A stretch of 34,032 nt of DNA from Gemmataceae bacterium. GTDB lineage: Bacteria > Planctomycetota > Planctomycetia > Gemmatales > Gemmataceae. The number at the start of each line of letters is the position of its first letter. Within the stretch, counting starts at the first letter, position 1. A program made the translations under genes and the position numbers. The stretch covers positions 1 to 34,032 of the forward strand of contig SIAQ01000053.1 of assembly GCA_009697105.1 (NCBI GenBank). Direction: 5' to 3'. The notes under the pieces were generated by a model. The model was not told where the DNA came from. It was given only the letters and a program-made list of their open reading frames with translations, and made no database searches. Shown here piece after piece: positions 32,742 to 34,032 of this stretch.

Positions 32742-33614
32742 CTATCCCTCCAGTCGATGAAATCGCTGATAAATCTTGCTTAGGCCCATCGGTTCGATCT
32801 TCACATCGGCGACATCTATATCCGCGAGCCAACGCAGAAGATCAGGCAGGGGGCCGGCATACTCGAAATCGATCGCCTCGCCGTTGATACTCACCGATTG
32901 AGCGAACGGCGGCGCGATGCCCTCTGCGGGGTGCCTGAGCCTCGCATGTACCTGGCGGACCGTGCGTAGCTCGCTCATGTTTTGCCAGTGCACCAGTCGG
33001 CCACGTTGAAGAATGGCGACGCGATCGCAAACCTGTTCCACCTCGGTCAGGACGTGCGACGAGAAGACAACCGCCTGGCCTCGCTTTTTGACCGCGATGA
33101 GTTGCGACAGCAGCTGATCGCGCATGTTCGGGTCAAGCGTGTTCGTCGGTTCATCGAGGATAACGAGCGGCGTTTCCGGGAGCAGCACTTGCATGAGCGC
33201 GATCTTTCGTTTCATTCCGGACGACATTTGCGCGAGTGGCCTTTCGATGTCGATGTCGAACTGTCGTGCGAGTTCGACCATGCGCGACGTGAACGCTGGT
33301 TGCCGTCGGAGATCGGAAAGGAAGCCGATGAGCTGGACGCCTGACATGTTTTCGTAGAGCCGCAATTCTCCTGGAAGGTAACTGACGTGTCTGCGGGCGT
33401 TGACGCTGTCGCTCCAGCAATCGTGACCGGTTATCGCTGCCCGTCCCGAGGTCGGTTTGAGGAAGCCCAGGAAGAGGCGGAGAGCGGTCGACTTGCCGGA
33501 ACCATTTGGGCCGAGGATGCCGACGATCTCGCCCGGCTTCACGTCGATGTCGAGTCGATCCAGCGCGGTGAGTGAACCGTAGACCTTGGTAAGCGATTCG
33601 GCGTGAAGCAACAT
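32742..33614 (-). CDS. ABC transporter ATP-binding protein
   Basis: From the ATG at 33614 the product is 290 residues. All ATPase motifs are visible: Walker A GPNGSGKST (35-43), a signature MSSGMKRK near 130, Walker B VILDEP (about 151-156) followed by TNTLDP, and the H-loop His in SSHVLTEVE. The arrangement and C-terminal extension fit the export-type CcmA/NatA group. A longer frame from a TTG at 33737 overlaps the stop of the preceding gene, but it would add an unrelated hydrophobic stretch, so the ATG is preferred. The membrane subunit is not in the window; it would be expected past 32742, where instead the diguanylate cyclase gene lies. Confidence 0.92.
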   Translation of the reverse strand: MLLHAESLTKVYGSLTALDRLDIDVKPGEIVGILGPNGSGKSTALRLFLGFLKPTSGRAAITGHDCWSDSVNARRHVSYLPGELRLYENMSGVQLIGFLSDLRRQPAFTSRMVELARQFDIDIERPLAQMSSGMKRKIALMQVLLPETPLVILDEPTNTLDPNMRDQLLSQLIAVKKRGQAVVFSSHVLTEVEQVCDRVAILQRGRLVHWQNMSELRTVRQVHARLRHPAEGIAPPFAQSVSINGEAIDFEYAGPLPDLLRWLADIDVADVKIEPMGLSKIYQRFHRLEG

Positions 33615-33675
33615 AAGTTTCTCGCGAATGGTGCGGGGGCCGACAGCGGCGAGGTAGGTAGCAAGCAGCGCAAGG

Positions 33676-33707
33676 AATAAGCCGATTCTAGGTGGAATCG
33701 GCTTATT
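33676..33707. terminator. Perfect hairpin between the Gly/Met-rich gene and the ABC ATPase
   Basis: 13-base perfect arms at 33676-33688 and 33695-33707 enclose a 6-base loop. On the minus strand it follows the Gly/Met-rich gene stop by about 25 bases but has no T-run after it; on the plus strand it is followed by GAGAAAAACA. It could weakly separate the two genes. Confidence 0.55.
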
Positions 33708-33733
33708 GAGAAAAACAATTCGGAGCGGGTTGA

Positions 33734-34032
33734 TCAAAAGAACGGTCCGCCGCCGCCCATCATGCCGGGCATTCCGCCCATCATGCCGCCCATTCCGCCG
33801 CCGCCCATCATGCCGGGCATTCCGCCCATCATCATGCCACCGCCACCCATCATGCCACCGCCACCCATCATGCCGGGCATTCCGCCCATCATGCCGTCCA
33901 TTCCACCGCCACCCATCATGCCGGGCATTCCGCCCATCATGCCGCCCATTCCACCGCCACCCATCATGCCGGGCATTCCGCCCATCATGCCGCCCATTCC
34001 ACCGCCACCCATCATGCCGGGCATTCCGCCCA
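33734..34032 (-). CDS. Gly/Met-rich tandem-repeat protein, partial (5' end off window)
   Basis: Only the C-terminal end is in the window; the frame is open to the right edge. It consists of 16-residue repeats (MPGMMGGGGMGGMMGG) encoded by 48-base units. There are about five units, one of them expanded with extra Gly/Met, and the protein ends in GPFF. The sequence is very low in complexity and probably disordered or fibrous; Met-rich stretches can bind copper but this is not shown. Open frames in other readings are repeat artefacts. The stop codon overlaps a possible TTG start of the ABC gene by four bases. Confidence 0.7.
   Translation of the reverse strand, partial: GGMPGMMGGGGMGGMMGGMPGMMGGGGMGGMMGGMPGMMGGGGMDGMMGGMPGMMGGGGMMGGGGMMMGGMPGMMGGGGMGGMMGGMPGMMGGGGPFF

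Overview
The window looks like a chromosomal segment of a planctomycete, most likely of the Gemmatales. The evidence is the set of protein families: a BBP7-type outer-membrane beta-barrel, a DUF1559 pseudopilin followed by its usual small lipoprotein, a Uma2-family gene, several Met/Gly/Pro-rich secreted proteins and multi-domain FHA, kinase and HD-GYP signalling proteins. Many long palindromes between genes add to this. No rRNA, tRNA, CRISPR array, phage genes or transposase were found. Genes are mostly monocistronic and alternate in strand. I know the families from memory and ran no database search.

Left part (1-12.5 kb): a secretin lipoprotein (-); a decaying kinase / receiver / HD-GYP gene (-) with an in-frame TGA and no kinase N-lobe; a nucleoside phosphorylase (+); a small conserved hypothetical (-); a GntP-type permease (+); a two-gene unit of a HAMP-like membrane protein and a Flp pilin (-); a 542-aa exported protein (-); and a BBP7 barrel protein (+).

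Middle part (12.5-24 kb): an unusual prepilin-leader / I9 propeptide / S8 subtilase fusion (-); an acyl-CoA ligase (+); an FHA protein (-); a GT4 glycosyltransferase (+); a Bax inhibitor-1 family protein (+) with a strong terminator; a repeat cluster; a membrane-anchored HAD-like protein (+); DUF1559 plus lipoprotein (+); and a Pro/Met-rich secreted protein (-).

Right part (24-34 kb): Bpt aminoacyl-tRNA transferase (+); a PQQ-type propeller (-); an RsuA/RluB pseudouridine synthase (+); an MDR oxidoreductase and a Uma2 gene broken by TAA (+); a cupredoxin-like secreted protein (-); a class V aminotransferase (+); an FHA-GGDEF diguanylate cyclase (-); an ABC ATPase (-); and the end of a Gly/Met repeat protein running off the window (-).

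Themes: cell-envelope and type IV pilus-related parts (secretin, Flp pilin, two prepilin-leader proteins) and c-di-GMP/FHA signalling recur, but they do not form one operon. The most unusual items are the prepilin-subtilase fusion, the decayed kinase/HD-GYP gene bordered by palindromic elements, and the family of palindromes placed at gene ends. I do not see a compact, clearly new defence or metabolic system here.
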